Translations under genes and position numbers: made by a program | Notes under the pieces: model-generated | What the model saw: only the letters and a program-made list of their open reading frames with translations | Database searches by the model: none | What the model was told of the DNA's origin: nothing | Part shown: in pieces, positions 42,895-54,486 of the stretch | Layout: each line of letters starts with the position of its first letter | Numbering within the stretch: the first letter of the stretch is position 1 | Assembly: GCF_036014015.1 (NCBI RefSeq) | Contig: NZ_CP107905.1 | Location: 4,092,001-4,156,000 of the forward strand | Length of the DNA: 64,000 bases | Direction: 5' to 3' | Origin: Streptomyces sp. NBC_00457 | GTDB taxonomy: Bacteria > Actinomycetota > Actinomycetes > Streptomycetales > Streptomycetaceae

Positions 42895-43039
42895 GACAGC
42901 AGCGTACCCAAACGCGATAGATCGCGACTACCCCAACTGAGGATTACCTCACAAGCTCTGCCTCCGACGCAGGTTCTACGCTGGTGGGCGCTGCCGATGG
43001 AGGTCAGCCGTCGCGTCTGTCGAGTGAGGAATGGGCGAC

Positions 43040-44707
<1,668 letters not shown>

Positions 44708-44764
44708 CGACTCCGGTGCGGCGGGGAAGAATCTCGCCCCCGCCGCCCCTACCCGTCCCATCCC

Positions 44765-45064
44765 CCAGGGGCTCCGCCCCTTCAACCCCGCCAGGGGGCT
44801 CCGCCCCCTGAACCCCCGCGGGGCTCCGCCCCTGCACCCCGCCGAGCCTCTGCCCCTGGACCCCACCGGGGCACCGCCCCTAGACCCCCGCGGGGCCCTG
44901 CCCCTGCACCCCGCAGGGGCTCCCCCTGGACCCCCGCGGGGCCCTGCCCCTGCACCCCGCAGGGGCTCCCCCTGGACCCCCGCGGGGCTCCGCCCCTGCA
45001 CCCCGCCACGGGCTCCGTCCCCCTGGACCCCACCGGGGCTCCGCCCCCTGCACCCCGGCGCTCC
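44765..45064. repeat. Tandem array of about twelve 24-bp GGGGCTCCGCCCC-type units
   Basis: Units have the form GGGGCTCCGCCCCTG(N)ACCCC(G)C, each able to form a small GC hairpin. Units 6-7 and 8-9 form an identical 46-bp pair repeated in tandem, showing recent expansion. The array ends near CTCAAACGCCGGAGGCGCTG at 45074-45093, a motif often found singly downstream of Streptomyces genes. It fills nearly the whole gap between the fumarase and the barrel protein gene, and any frames in it are artefacts. Confidence 0.85.
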
Positions 45065-45100
45065 CCCGCCCCTCAAACGCCGGAGGCGCTGAGGATCCGG

Positions 45101-45586
45101 TCAGTCCCTGACTCGGAATTCCAGCTTCTGGTAGTCCCCGTCGTCGGTTGCGTGGATGGAGCCGCGTGCCTCGTCGTAGTCGCCGGTTCCGCCGGTGATG
45201 GCGATGTCGAAGGTGGGCAGTTCCTCGGACTCCTGCGTCGGGTCGAACTGCATGAGGGCCTGGCCGGTGAGGTGGCCGCCGGGTACTGCGAACGTGCCGG
45301 TGCATTGAAGGTCGGCCGGGTTGCCGAGGCGGACTACCGTGCAGGTCACGCCGTCGCGGCCGACCTTTTCGCCGCCCTTGGTGCGATAGAGGTCGTCGGC
45401 GAAGGAGAAGGCGTCTCCGAGGCTGGGCGGTCCGCCCTCGCCGTCCTCCTGGGCGGGGACCTCCCTGGCGTAGAGCGTGAAGTCCTCGTCTCCGTCGGTG
45501 GCGGACACGGGGTGTGAGGCGCCGAGAGCGACGGCTGCGAACAGGCAGGTCCCGAACGTGGCGAGTCGCCTGAGGTTGGGGCGCAT
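45101..45586 (-). CDS. Secreted allene-oxide-cyclase-like barrel protein
   Basis: 161 residues. N-terminal signal peptide ([20 protein letters not shown], cleavage near VSA-TDG). The mature part has alternating strands with [49 protein letters not shown] and [20 protein letters not shown]. This is the dirigent/allene-oxide-cyclase barrel pattern, including the conserved GGTGxYxxARG turn. Two Cys may form a disulfide. Function in bacteria is unknown. Confidence 0.78.
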   Translation of the reverse strand: MRPNLRRLATFGTCLFAAVALGASHPVSATDGDEDFTLYAREVPAQEDGEGGPPSLGDAFSFADDLYRTKGGEKVGRDGVTCTVVRLGNPADLQCTGTFAVPGGHLTGQALMQFDPTQESEELPTFDIAITGGTGDYDEARGSIHATDDGDYQKLEFRVRD

Positions 45587-45727
45587 GTCCTGCCTCCTGT
45601 GGGGTGGTGGATCCCCCCTCGACCCTTCATTGTCCGACCATCACTCCGTGCTCGCCCGGTGAGCAGCCGGGTCGCCGCCCGGCCCCAGGCCCGGAACATC
45701 GCGGCGCCCCCGATCGCTATAGCCGGT

Positions 45728-47113
45728 ATGAGCGACTACCGCATCGAGCACGACTCCATGGGCGAGGTCCGCGTCCCGGCGGACGCCAAGTGGCGGGCCC
45801 AGACCCAGCGCGCCGTCGAGAACTTCCCCATCTCCGGGCAGCGCATCGAGCGCGCGCACATCGAGGCGCTCGCGCGGATCAAGGGGGCCGCGGCGAAGGT
45901 CAACGCGCGGCTGGGGGTGCTCGACGAGGACGTCGCCGAGGCGGTCCAGGAGGCGGCCCGTGAGGTCGCCGAGGGACGGTGGGACAAGCACTTCCCGGTC
46001 GACGTGTTCCAGACCGGCTCGGGGACCTCGTCCAACATGAACACCAACGAGGTCATCGCCACGCTGGCGAGTGAGCGGCTGGGCAAGGCCGTGCATCCGA
46101 ACGACCACGTCAACGCCTCGCAGTCGTCCAATGACGTCTTCCCGTCCTCCATCCACATCGCCGCCACCGCCGCCGTCACCCGCGACCTCGTCCCCGCCCT
46201 CGAACACCTCGCGGCCTCCCTCACCCGCAAGTCGGAGGAGTTCGCCGATGTCGTGAAGTCGGGGCGGACGCATCTCATGGATGCCACGCCCGTGACCCTG
46301 GGGCAGGAGTTCGGCGGGTACGCCGCCCAGATCCGGTACGGCGTCGAGCGGCTGTACGCCTCCCTCCCCCGCCTCGCCGAACTGCCCCTCGGCGGCACCG
46401 CCGTCGGCACCGGCATCAACACCCCGCCCGGTTTCTCCGCCGCCGTCATCGAGGAAGTGGCGAGGGCGACCGGGCTTCCGCTCACCGAGGCCCGCGACCA
46501 CTTCGAGGCGCAGGGCGCGCGGGACGGGATCGTGGAGACGAGCGGGCAGCTGCGGACCATCGCCGTGGGGCTCACGAAGATCGCCAACGATCTGCGGTGG
46601 ATGGCGTCCGGGCCGCGGACCGGGCTCGCGGAGATCAGCCTGCCCGACCTGCAGCCCGGGTCCTCGATCATGCCGGGCAAGGTCAACCCGGTCATTCCGG
46701 AAGCCGTCCTCATGGTCAGCGCCCAGGTCATCGGCAATGACGCCACCGTCGCCACCGCCGGGGCCGCCGGGAACTTCGAGCTGAACGTCATGCTGCCGGT
46801 CATCGCCAAGAACGTGTTGGAGTCGATCCGCCTGCTGGCCAACGCCTCCCGGCTGCTCGCCGACCGGACCGTGGACGGGATCGTCGCGCACCGGGAGCGG
46901 GCGCGCGAGTACGCCGAGTCGTCACCCTCCGTGGTCACCCCGCTGAACAAGTACATCGGGTACGAGGAGGCCGCCAAGGTCGCCAAGAAGGCGCTCGCGG
47001 AACGGAAGACGATCCGTCAAGTGGTGCTGGAGAGCGGATATGTGGAGCGGGGCGACCTGACCGTGGAGCAGCTGGACGAAGCGCTGGACGTGCTGCGCAT
47101 GACGCACCCGTAA
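45728..47113 (+). CDS. fumC: Class II fumarate hydratase
   Basis: 461 residues from ATG 45728. Aspartase/fumarase superfamily: [60 protein letters not shown] and the signature [20 protein letters not shown]. Iron-independent fumarase, a functional partner of the oxygen-sensitive class I enzyme at 43040. Confidence 0.96.
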   Translation: MSDYRIEHDSMGEVRVPADAKWRAQTQRAVENFPISGQRIERAHIEALARIKGAAAKVNARLGVLDEDVAEAVQEAAREVAEGRWDKHFPVDVFQTGSGTSSNMNTNEVIATLASERLGKAVHPNDHVNASQSSNDVFPSSIHIAATAAVTRDLVPALEHLAASLTRKSEEFADVVKSGRTHLMDATPVTLGQEFGGYAAQIRYGVERLYASLPRLAELPLGGTAVGTGINTPPGFSAAVIEEVARATGLPLTEARDHFEAQGARDGIVETSGQLRTIAVGLTKIANDLRWMASGPRTGLAEISLPDLQPGSSIMPGKVNPVIPEAVLMVSAQVIGNDATVATAGAAGNFELNVMLPVIAKNVLESIRLLANASRLLADRTVDGIVAHRERAREYAESSPSVVTPLNKYIGYEEAAKVAKKALAERKTIRQVVLESGYVERGDLTVEQLDEALDVLRMTHP

Positions 47114-47185
47114 CCAAAGGTTCCGCCCGCGTGAACCGTGACGCGCACCGCAGCGTCGTATGCCTGTGACACCTAATATCTGTGC

Positions 47186-47878
47186 ATGCCAGACGACGGA
47201 GCGGTGAGACGAGTGGAAGCGGACGGTACGACGGCCTTCTGGGCGCCCGGGAGCCGGATCCTGTGGCGCTACCGGGAGAACGCCGGCGACCGCTTCCACA
47301 TCGCCCGCCCCGTGACCGTCGTCCGGGACGACGCGGACGTCCTCGCCGTCTGGCTGGCGCCCGGCACCGAGTGTGTCAGGCCGGTGCTCGCGGACGGGAC
47401 TCCCGTCCACCAGGAGCCGCTGCGGTCGCGCTACACCAAGCCGCGGACCGTACAGCGCGACCGCTGGTTCGGCACCGGTGTGCTGAAGCTGGCGCGGCCG
47501 GGCGAGCCCTGGTCGGTGTGGCTGTTCTGGGAGCCGGGCTGGCGGTTCAAGAACTGGTACGTCAACCTCGAAGAGCCGCTGGCGCGTTGGGACGGCGGGG
47601 TGGACTCCGAGGACCACTTTCTGGACATCTCCGTCCACCCGGACCGCAGTTGGCACTGGCGGGACGAGGACGAGTTCGCGCAGGCCCAGCGGGACGGACT
47701 GATGGACGCCGAAGGCGCCGAGCGGGTACGGGCGGCGGGCCGGGCCGCGGTGGAGACGATCCGCGCCTGGGGGCCGCCGTTCTCGGACGGCTGGCAGCAC
47801 TGGCGCCCGGATCCGTCGTGGGCTGTACCGTCACTGCCGGAGGACTGGCACTGCACGCCCGCGCACGTGTCCACATGA
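47186..47878 (+). CDS. DUF402 (FomD-like) protein
   Basis: 230 residues. DUF402 barrel: GSRILWRYRENAGDRFHIAR, TVVRDDADVLAVWLAPGTEC, VWLFWEPGWRFKNWYVNLEE, and the metal-binding DSEDHFLDISVHPDRSWHWR with DEDEF. Family members are nucleoside or CMP-phosphonate-type phosphohydrolases; the substrate is unknown. No ribosome site precedes ATG 47186, but TAATAT lies 6 bases upstream, so the transcript is likely leaderless. Confidence 0.85.
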   Translation: MPDDGAVRRVEADGTTAFWAPGSRILWRYRENAGDRFHIARPVTVVRDDADVLAVWLAPGTECVRPVLADGTPVHQEPLRSRYTKPRTVQRDRWFGTGVLKLARPGEPWSVWLFWEPGWRFKNWYVNLEEPLARWDGGVDSEDHFLDISVHPDRSWHWRDEDEFAQAQRDGLMDAEGAERVRAAGRAAVETIRAWGPPFSDGWQHWRPDPSWAVPSLPEDWHCTPAHVST

Positions 47879-47995
47879 GACCCTTGATGCGCCCCCGGGC
47901 CACAACCGTAGGATCGTCCTCCACAAGTGATTTACAGCAGTAACTCCCGGCACATGCGCCGGGCCTGACCATACGTCACCGAGGGGCGGCAGGAC

Positions 47996-48184
47996 GTGAG
48001 CGAGGGGTACGAGGGCAACACCGGTACGGACCATGGTCCGTCCGCCGGTGGCACAGGAACAGCCTTTCATCACGCGGGAATTCCGTTCCTGGGGCACGTA
48101 TTCCGGGTATCGGCATTTCGGCGGGACGCATTGCGCGCCTGGCGCGCAGTCATGGCCCCGGACGGACGGATTCGACACGCGTGA
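47996..48184 (+). CDS. Small coupled ORF upstream of the SpoIIE phosphatase
   Basis: 62 codons from GTG 47996 with GAGGGG 9 bases upstream. The stop overlaps the start of the phosphatase gene (GTGA). Product (SEGYEGNTGTDHGPSAGGTG ... FRVSAFRRDALRAWRAVMAP) is not recognised. Coupling and codon bias suggest a real or leader peptide, but similarity could not be tested. Confidence 0.4.
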   Translation: MSEGYEGNTGTDHGPSAGGTGTAFHHAGIPFLGHVFRVSAFRRDALRAWRAVMAPDGRIRHA

Positions 48185-50199
48185 CGGAGCAGCCGACCTC
48201 CTTCGAGCGCCCTGAGACCGGCGCCGGCCCCACGGACCCCCGCGGGGCGCTCCTGCGTACCCCCGGCGCGGGGGCGCGCGCCTCCGCCTTACCGGCACAG
48301 GCCCGCACCGGCGAGACGCCGCCCGCGGGCACGCCTGTCGGTGACACGGAGCACTCCCAGCCCGCAGCCGTCGAGCCGGATCACCACCGTCCGCGGCCCG
48401 TTCCCGAGGGGGTCGCTGTTCAGCACGGCACCGAAGACGACATGTCCCGCCAGGACCGCCGTACCGGCCAGGGGGTGGCACCCGGCCGGCCCACGCCGAT
48501 GCGGCGGGACGGGGACCGGCTGCGCTTCGTCGGCGCCGCGACCCGGCGGATCGCCCGCGGTATCGACCTCGACGAGATCGTGATGGGGCTGTGCCGGGCG
48601 ACCGTACCGACGTTCTCGGACGCGATCCTGGTCTATCTGCGCGACCCGCTGCCGGTCGGCGACGAGCGGCCCACCGGCCCGGTGGTGCTGCGGCTGCGCC
48701 GTACCGACCGGATCCCGGAGGAGCGGGACACCGAGGGCGGTTTCGCGCCCGTGCCGCAGGCCGAGCCGACGGATCTCACGCCGGCCGGCGCGGACCTGTG
48801 CGAGGTACTGCCCGGCGGTGCGCTGAACGAGGTGCTGCGCGGCGTGCGCCCGGTCTTCGCCGACGCCCCCGCGGCCCGCGCCGCGCTGCCCGAACTCCTC
48901 GGCGACGACGTGGCCGTACCCGGCGGCCAGCGCGCCATCCTCGCCCCGCTGCGCGGCCGGCGCCGGGTCATCGGCGCCGCGCTCTTCCTGCGCCGCCCGG
49001 AACGCATGGCCTTCGAGCCCGACGACCTCCTCGTCGCCGCCCAGCTCGCCACGCACAGCGCGCTCGGCATCGACAAGGCGGTGCTGTACGGCCGTGAGGC
49101 GTACATCGCCGACGAGCTGCAGCGCACCATGCTGCCCGAAAACTTGCCCAAGGCCACCGGCGTACGGCTGGCGTCCCGCTACCTCCCGGCCGCCGAGACC
49201 GCACGCGTCGGCGGCGACTGGTACGACGCCATCCCGCTGCCGGGCAGCCGCGTGGCGCTCGTGGTGGGCGACGTCATGGGGCACTCCATGACCTCCGCCG
49301 CGATCATGGGCCAGCTGCGCACGACGGCGCAGACCCTCGCCGGGCTCGACCTGCCGCCGCAGGAGGTCCTGCACCACCTCGACGAACAGGCCCAGCGCCT
49401 GGGCACCGACCGCATGGCGACCTGCCTGTACGCCGTCTACGACCCGGTGTCGCACCGCATCACCATCGCCAACGCCGGCCATCCGCCGCCCGTGCTGCTG
49501 CATCTCGGCGGTCGGGCGGAGGTGCTGCGGGTGCCGCCCGGCGCGCCCATCGGTGTCGGCGGCGTCGACTTCGAAGCCGTAGAGCTGGACGCGCCAGCCG
49601 GAGGGACCCTGCTCCTCTATACGGACGGGCTGGTCGAGTCCCGGCTGCGGGACGTGTGGACCGGCATAGAGCAGCTGCGCGAGAAGCTCGCCGCGACCGC
49701 GCAGCTGACCGGGCCCGACCATCCGCCGCCGCTGGAGGCGCTCTGCGACGAGGTGCTCGACATGCTCGGCCCCGGCGACCGGGACGACGACATCGCGCTG
49801 CTCGCCGCCCGCTTCGACGGGATCGCACCCAACGATGTGGCGTACTGGTTCCTGGAGCCGGAGGAGATGGCGCCCGGCAAGGCCCGGCGGCTGGCCCGGC
49901 GCGCACTCGCCCGCTGGGACATGGAGGAGCTCACCGACTCGGTGGAGCTGCTGGTCAGCGAGGTCGTGACCAATGCCGTGCGCTATGCGACCCGGCCGAT
50001 CACGCTCCGGCTGCTGCGCACCGACGTACTGCGCTGCGAGGTCGGTGACGATGTGCCGCAGCTGCCGCGGCTGCGGCAGGCGCGGGCCACGGACGAGGGC
50101 GGACGCGGGTTGTATCTGGTGAACCGGCTGGCCCGGCGCTGGGGTGCGACGCGGCTGAGCACGGGGAAGGTGGTCTGGTTCGAGCTGAACCGGACTTAG
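48181..50199 (+). CDS. GAF-SpoIIE phosphatase-HATPase regulator
   Basis: 672 residues. The first 110 residues are disordered. A GAF-like sensor (about 115-290: IARGIDLDEIVMGLCRATVP) is followed by a PP2C/SpoIIE phosphatase domain with metal-binding RVGGDWYDAIPL, VVGDVMGHSMTSAAIMGQLR, YAVYDPVSHRITIANAGHPP and DDDIALLAARFDG. The C-terminal HATPase_c_2 domain has ELLVSEVVTNAVRYATRPIT and TDEGGRGLYLVN, the anti-sigma kinase type. It can thus act in partner-switching control of a sigma factor. No STAS partner is in the window. Confidence 0.93.
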   Translation: MTEQPTSFERPETGAGPTDPRGALLRTPGAGARASALPAQARTGETPPAGTPVGDTEHSQPAAVEPDHHRPRPVPEGVAVQHGTEDDMSRQDRRTGQGVAPGRPTPMRRDGDRLRFVGAATRRIARGIDLDEIVMGLCRATVPTFSDAILVYLRDPLPVGDERPTGPVVLRLRRTDRIPEERDTEGGFAPVPQAEPTDLTPAGADLCEVLPGGALNEVLRGVRPVFADAPAARAALPELLGDDVAVPGGQRAILAPLRGRRRVIGAALFLRRPERMAFEPDDLLVAAQLATHSALGIDKAVLYGREAYIADELQRTMLPENLPKATGVRLASRYLPAAETARVGGDWYDAIPLPGSRVALVVGDVMGHSMTSAAIMGQLRTTAQTLAGLDLPPQEVLHHLDEQAQRLGTDRMATCLYAVYDPVSHRITIANAGHPPPVLLHLGGRAEVLRVPPGAPIGVGGVDFEAVELDAPAGGTLLLYTDGLVESRLRDVWTGIEQLREKLAATAQLTGPDHPPPLEALCDEVLDMLGPGDRDDDIALLAARFDGIAPNDVAYWFLEPEEMAPGKARRLARRALARWDMEELTDSVELLVSEVVTNAVRYATRPITLRLLRTDVLRCEVGDDVPQLPRLRQARATDEGGRGLYLVNRLARRWGATRLSTGKVVWFELNRT

Positions 50200-50298
50200 A
50201 CCAGATCCAAATGTTGCCGTTGTCCCGACGACGGAGTTGACTGGCTGGCGTGAGCGAAGCGACCTGACCGATCCCCCATGCAAGACGGGAGGACGCTC

Positions 50299-51762
50299 GT
50301 GACGCAGACACCCCAGCAGGTTCCGTACACCACGGACAACCATGGGATCCCGGTGGAGAGCGACGAGCACTCGCTGACCATCGGGTCCAACGGTCCCATC
50401 CTGCTCCAGGACCACTACCTCATCGAGAAGATGGCCCAGTTCAACCGGGAGCGGGTCCCGGAGCGTGTGGTGCACGCCAAGGGCAGTGGCGCATACGGCA
50501 CCTTCGAAGTGACCAATGACGTCAGCCAGTTCACCAAGGCCGGCCTGTTCCAGCCCGGCAGGCGCACCGAGATGCTGGCGCGCTTCTCGACCGTCGCGGG
50601 TGAGCTCGGCTCCCCCGACACCTGGCGCGACCCTCGCGGCTTCGCGCTGAAGTTCTACACCGAGCACGGCAACTACGACCTGGTCGGCAACAACACGCCG
50701 GTCTTCTTCGTCCGTGATCCACAGAAGTTCCAGGACTTCATCCGCTCCCAGAAGCGCCGCCCGGACAACGGGCTGCGTGACAACAACATGCAGTGGGACT
50801 TCTGGACCCTCTCCCCCGAAAGCGCGCACATGGTGACGTGGCTGATGGGCGACCGGGGCATCCCGAAGACGTACCGCAACATGAACGGGTACTCCTCCCA
50901 CACCTATATGTGGGTCAACGGCGGCGGCGAGAAGTTCTGGGTCAAGTACCACATCAAGACCGACCAGGGCATCGACTTCCTCACCCAGGCGGACGCCGAC
51001 CGGCTCGCGGGCGAGGACGCCGACTGCCACCGCCGCGATCTGTTCGAGGCGATCCAGCGCGGCGAGCACCCGTCCTGGACGGTCCATGTGCAGGTGATGC
51101 CGTTCGAGGACGCCCCCGACTACCGGTTCAACCCGTTCGACCTGACCAAGGTGTGGCCGCACGGCGACTACCCGCTGATCGAGGTCGGCCGGATGACCCT
51201 CAACGAGAACCCCGAGGACTACTTCATCCATATCGAGCAGGCCGCGTTCGAGCCGTCCAACCTGGTGCCGGGCATCGGTCCGTCGCCGGACAAGATGCTG
51301 CTCGGCCGGCTCTTCTCGTACCCGGACACGCACCGTTATCGCATCGGCCCCAACTATGCGCAGCTGCCGCCGAACCGGCCCCGCTCGGCGGTCAACTCGT
51401 ACGCGAAGGACGGCCCGATGCGGTACGAGCCCGCCCGCACGGGTGCTCCGTACGCGCCCAACTCGTACGGCGGTCCGGCCGCGGCGGTCCAGCAGTTCGG
51501 TGATGTCGCCGGGTGGCAGGCGGCGGGGGAGATGGTGCGGGAGGCGTACAAGCTGCACCGCGAGGACGACGACTTCGGCCAGCCGGGGACGATGGTTCGG
51601 CAGGTGCTGGACGATGCGGCCCGCGGGCGGCTGGTCTCCAATGTCAGCGGGCACCTGAAGCAGGGGGTTACGCGGCCGGTGGTGGAGCGTGCTGTGCAGT
51701 ACTGGCGCAACATCGACAAGGAGATCGGGGATCGGATCGCGCACGAGGTCAACGGGAGGTAG
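50299..51762 (+). CDS. Monofunctional haem catalase
   Basis: 487 residues from GTG 50299, chosen because GGGAGGACG lies just upstream; an in-frame ATG at 50278 is less likely. Small-subunit (clade 3) catalase: catalytic His in [12 protein letters not shown], Asn in the [20 protein letters not shown] region, and the proximal haem Tyr in [18 protein letters not shown]. Decomposes hydrogen peroxide. It stands alone with no obvious regulator gene adjacent. Confidence 0.95.
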   Translation: MTQTPQQVPYTTDNHGIPVESDEHSLTIGSNGPILLQDHYLIEKMAQFNRERVPERVVHAKGSGAYGTFEVTNDVSQFTKAGLFQPGRRTEMLARFSTVAGELGSPDTWRDPRGFALKFYTEHGNYDLVGNNTPVFFVRDPQKFQDFIRSQKRRPDNGLRDNNMQWDFWTLSPESAHMVTWLMGDRGIPKTYRNMNGYSSHTYMWVNGGGEKFWVKYHIKTDQGIDFLTQADADRLAGEDADCHRRDLFEAIQRGEHPSWTVHVQVMPFEDAPDYRFNPFDLTKVWPHGDYPLIEVGRMTLNENPEDYFIHIEQAAFEPSNLVPGIGPSPDKMLLGRLFSYPDTHRYRIGPNYAQLPPNRPRSAVNSYAKDGPMRYEPARTGAPYAPNSYGGPAAAVQQFGDVAGWQAAGEMVREAYKLHREDDDFGQPGTMVRQVLDDAARGRLVSNVSGHLKQGVTRPVVERAVQYWRNIDKEIGDRIAHEVNGR

Positions 51763-51802
51763 GCGCTCTGTTCGGGGGGCGCAGTGTTGTTGTGCGGCGG
51801 CG

Positions 51803-51868
51803 GGTCGTGGGGGCTGGTCGCGCCCACGCGGCGGAGCCGCATATCGATACAGCCCCGCGCCCCTAAGT
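51803..51868. repeat. Dispersed intergenic repeat, copy 3
   Basis: GGCTGGTCGCGCCCACGCGG followed by CGGAGCCGCATATCGATACA and CCCCGCGCCCCT. Same layout as copy 4 at 59.4 kb, with the long middle segment. Between convergent catalase and PBP genes. Confidence 0.65.
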
Positions 51869-51905
51869 CGGTCGGGGCGCCCAGCGATTGCCGGGCGCCC
51901 CCTGC

Positions 51906-54233
51906 CTAAAGTCCCGGATCCGGGTCTATCGGGTCCTCCGGATCGCCGTCCGGCGGTGGTGGTGACGTCGTGGGTGTCTGGCTCGGGGTCTGAGAGGGCG
52001 TCTGACTCGGGGTCTGAGAGGGTGTCTGGCTCGGAGTCTGAGAGGGCGGGGCCTCGCTGGTCGGCTCCTCCGACGTCGGCTCGTCGCTCGGGGTCTCGGT
52101 GGGCTGCTGGGTGGGCGTCGGGGTCGGAGTCGGCTCCACGCCCGCGCCCTGGGTGGTGTCCAGGTCGAACTCGGCGTCCGTCTTGGTCACGCCGAACATG
52201 TACGCCGCCCAGATCTGGGCCGGGATCCCGCCGCCGTTGACCCTGCCCTTGCCCGGCAGGGTGCCGGTCGCGCCCTTCATGTCGACCTGGTTGCCCTCCT
52301 TGATCTTGCCGCGGGTCTTGGCGGCTTCGCCGAACATGCCGACCGAGGTCACCAGGTCCGGCGTGTAGCCGGTGAACCAGGCCGACTTGCCGAAGTCGGA
52401 GGTACCCGTCTTGCCGGCGACCTCCTGGCCGTCGCGGGCCGGGTTGTCGCGCACCGACTTGCGGGCCGTACCGTCGTCGACCACGCCGGTCAGCACCGAG
52501 GTCACGGTGTCGGCGGCCTCCCGGCTGATCACCTGCTCGCCGATCGGGTCCGGCATCTTGATCGTCCGGTCGTTCTGCTCGGCCGACGCGATGAGGGTCG
52601 GGGTGACCTTCTTGCCGTGGTTGTCGAGGGTGGCGTAGACCCCGGCCATCTGCAGCGGGCTGGCGCCCATGGTGCCGAGGGTGTGTGAGGCCCGCGGCGT
52701 CAGATCCGCGGTGTCCATGCCGAGCTTGGTGGCCGTCTCCATCATCTTGTCCAGGCCGACGTCGATGCCCATCTGCGCGAACACCGAGTTGATGGACTTG
52801 TTCGTCGCCGTCTGCACGGTGACGTCGCCGTAGTCGACGTCGTCCTCGTTCGGCGGGGCGAAACCGATCTTCTTGCCGTCGGCCACGACGGGCCGCTTGC
52901 TCGTGCCGTCGTAGACCGTGCGCGCGCCGATCGTCGTGCCGTCCTGCGTCTTGGCCTTGTTCTCCAGGGCGGCGGCGAGGATCACCGGCTTGAACGTCGA
53001 CGCGGGCTGGTAGTCCGTCCTCGTCGCGTTGGAGCGGTAGTGCTTGAAGTAGTCCGCACCGCCGTAGAGGGCGACGATCTTGCCGGTCTTGGGATCGACG
53101 GAGACGGCGCCCGCCTGGATGTCCGCGTCGACGGGCCGCTTTTCGGGGTCCAGCTTGCTGATCAGCTGGGTCTTGGCCGCCTTCTCCAGCTGCGCCTGCT
53201 TCTTCTTGTCGATGTTCAGGGTGATGGTCCAGCCCTGTCCCTTCACCTGGGACTCCGCCTCGGAGCGGGAGAGACCTTCCTGCTTCATCAGCTGGTTCTC
53301 GAGCTGTGTGTTGGCGAGCTCGACCAGATAGCCCTTCTGCCCCTCGAGACCGGCGGCGGCCTTCGGTGGCTCCGGCACCGGGAACTCCATGGCCTGGCGC
53401 TTGGCGGAGTCCAGCCAGTCCATCTCGACCATGTTGTCCAGGACGTAGTTCCAGCGCTCCTTCACCAGTTTCTTACCGGTTTCGGAGGCGACGGCCCAGT
53501 CGTAGGTGCTCGGGGCCTGGAGGAGAGCGGAGAGGTACGCGCCCTGCTCGACCGAGAGATCCTCGGCATCGACCCGGTAGTACGCCTGCGCGGCGGCCTG
53601 GATGCCGTAGGCGTTGCGGCCGAAGTAGCTGGTGTTGAGGTAGCCCGCGAGGATGTCGTCCTTGGACATCTGGCGGTCCACCTTCAGGGAGATGACGATT
53701 TCCTGCAGCTTGCGGGAGACCGTCTGTTCCTGGCTCAGGTAGTAGTTCTTGACGTACTGCTGCGTGATCGTCGAACCACCCTGGGCGCCCTTGCCGGACA
53801 GCGTGTTGAACACACCGCGGGCCGTGCCCTTCAGGTCGATGCCGGCGTCGTTGTAGAAGGTCTTGTTCTCGGCGGCGACGAAGGTGTTCCGGACGTCCTT
53901 GGGCACCTCGGACAGGTCCACGATCTCGCGGTTGACCTTGCCGTCGCGGGCCAGGACATCGCCGTTGCTGTACTTGTAGACGTTGCTCTGGAGCTTCGCG
54001 GCCTGCGCCGCCGCGTTGCCGTCGGGGACGTCGACGACCAGGTACAGCACGATGAAGCCGCCGATGCCGAGCAGGCAGACGCCGAGGAACGTGCCGAGCA
54101 GCTTCTTCCACGTGAACAACCGGCGTATGAAGCTCTTGCCGTCGTTCTTCCCGGGCGCTCGACGCGAGCGGCGCCTGGGCGCGGCGCGGTGGCCACCGCG
54201 CTGCCGCGCTCGTCTCTCTTCCGCTCGTCCCAT
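51906..54233 (-). CDS. Class A penicillin-binding protein
   Basis: 775 residues from ATG 54233 (GGAG upstream; GTG 54269 lacks a site). Basic cytoplasmic tail, one membrane helix (LLGTFLGVCLLGIGGFIVLY), then a GT51 glycosyltransferase domain with AAENKTFYNDAGID and GGSTITQQYVKNYYLSQEQT, and a transpeptidase domain with STFKP (SxxK), SINSVF (SxN) and the KTGTS box. It polymerises and cross-links peptidoglycan outside the membrane. The C-terminal 80 residues are Pro/Thr/Ser-rich with six SQTP repeats. Confidence 0.95.
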   Translation of the reverse strand: MGRAEERRARQRGGHRAAPRRRSRRAPGKNDGKSFIRRLFTWKKLLGTFLGVCLLGIGGFIVLYLVVDVPDGNAAAQAAKLQSNVYKYSNGDVLARDGKVNREIVDLSEVPKDVRNTFVAAENKTFYNDAGIDLKGTARGVFNTLSGKGAQGGSTITQQYVKNYYLSQEQTVSRKLQEIVISLKVDRQMSKDDILAGYLNTSYFGRNAYGIQAAAQAYYRVDAEDLSVEQGAYLSALLQAPSTYDWAVASETGKKLVKERWNYVLDNMVEMDWLDSAKRQAMEFPVPEPPKAAAGLEGQKGYLVELANTQLENQLMKQEGLSRSEAESQVKGQGWTITLNIDKKKQAQLEKAAKTQLISKLDPEKRPVDADIQAGAVSVDPKTGKIVALYGGADYFKHYRSNATRTDYQPASTFKPVILAAALENKAKTQDGTTIGARTVYDGTSKRPVVADGKKIGFAPPNEDDVDYGDVTVQTATNKSINSVFAQMGIDVGLDKMMETATKLGMDTADLTPRASHTLGTMGASPLQMAGVYATLDNHGKKVTPTLIASAEQNDRTIKMPDPIGEQVISREAADTVTSVLTGVVDDGTARKSVRDNPARDGQEVAGKTGTSDFGKSAWFTGYTPDLVTSVGMFGEAAKTRGKIKEGNQVDMKGATGTLPGKGRVNGGGIPAQIWAAYMFGVTKTDAEFDLDTTQGAGVEPTPTPTPTQQPTETPSDEPTSEEPTSEAPPSQTPSQTPSQTPSQTPSQTPSQTPTTSPPPPDGDPEDPIDPDPGL
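51974..52045. repeat. Three 24-bp tandem units in the PBP C-terminal tail
   Basis: Units 51974-51997, 51998-52021 and 52022-52045 each start G(T/C)GTCTG(G/A)CTCGG and end GTCTGAGAGG. Each encodes two SQTP tetrapeptides on the minus strand. Length variation between strains is likely. Confidence 0.8.
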
Positions 54234-54420
54234 GGCTCCGTCTGCTCCGCTTCCGTCGTCGGCTGTCACACAGGTTGCACGCTCAGGTCAGCTCAGAAAG
54301 CTAACACCGCCGTATGTGACAAAGGGCGTGCGATCCGGGCTTTTACGGACGTGAGAATCAGCACCTGTCCCAACAGAACCGACGACTGAGAGGCGGTTAG
54401 GGTTGCTGTCGTGGGGTAAT

Positions 54421-54430
54421 CTGATATCAG
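54421..54430. promoter_or_regulatory. Palindrome CTGATATCAG upstream of the SPFH gene
   Basis: A 10-bp perfect palindrome 57 bases before the SPFH start, in an AT-rich island (GGGTAATCTGATATCAGTTA). It may be an operator or part of the promoter. Confidence 0.5.
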
Positions 54431-54486
54431 TTAGATAGGACGAAGCTAAGCGAGCAACAGCTCCATCGAGAACCGGGGGAACACCC

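Noticed and set aside
44765..45093. CRISPR array
   Set aside because: Repeats are contiguous, lack unique spacers and are GC hairpin units; no cas genes are nearby.
48289..51744. 1151-codon open frame on the minus strand
   Set aside because: It lies antisense to the phosphatase and catalase genes, which carry clear family motifs. Long antisense frames are expected at this GC content.
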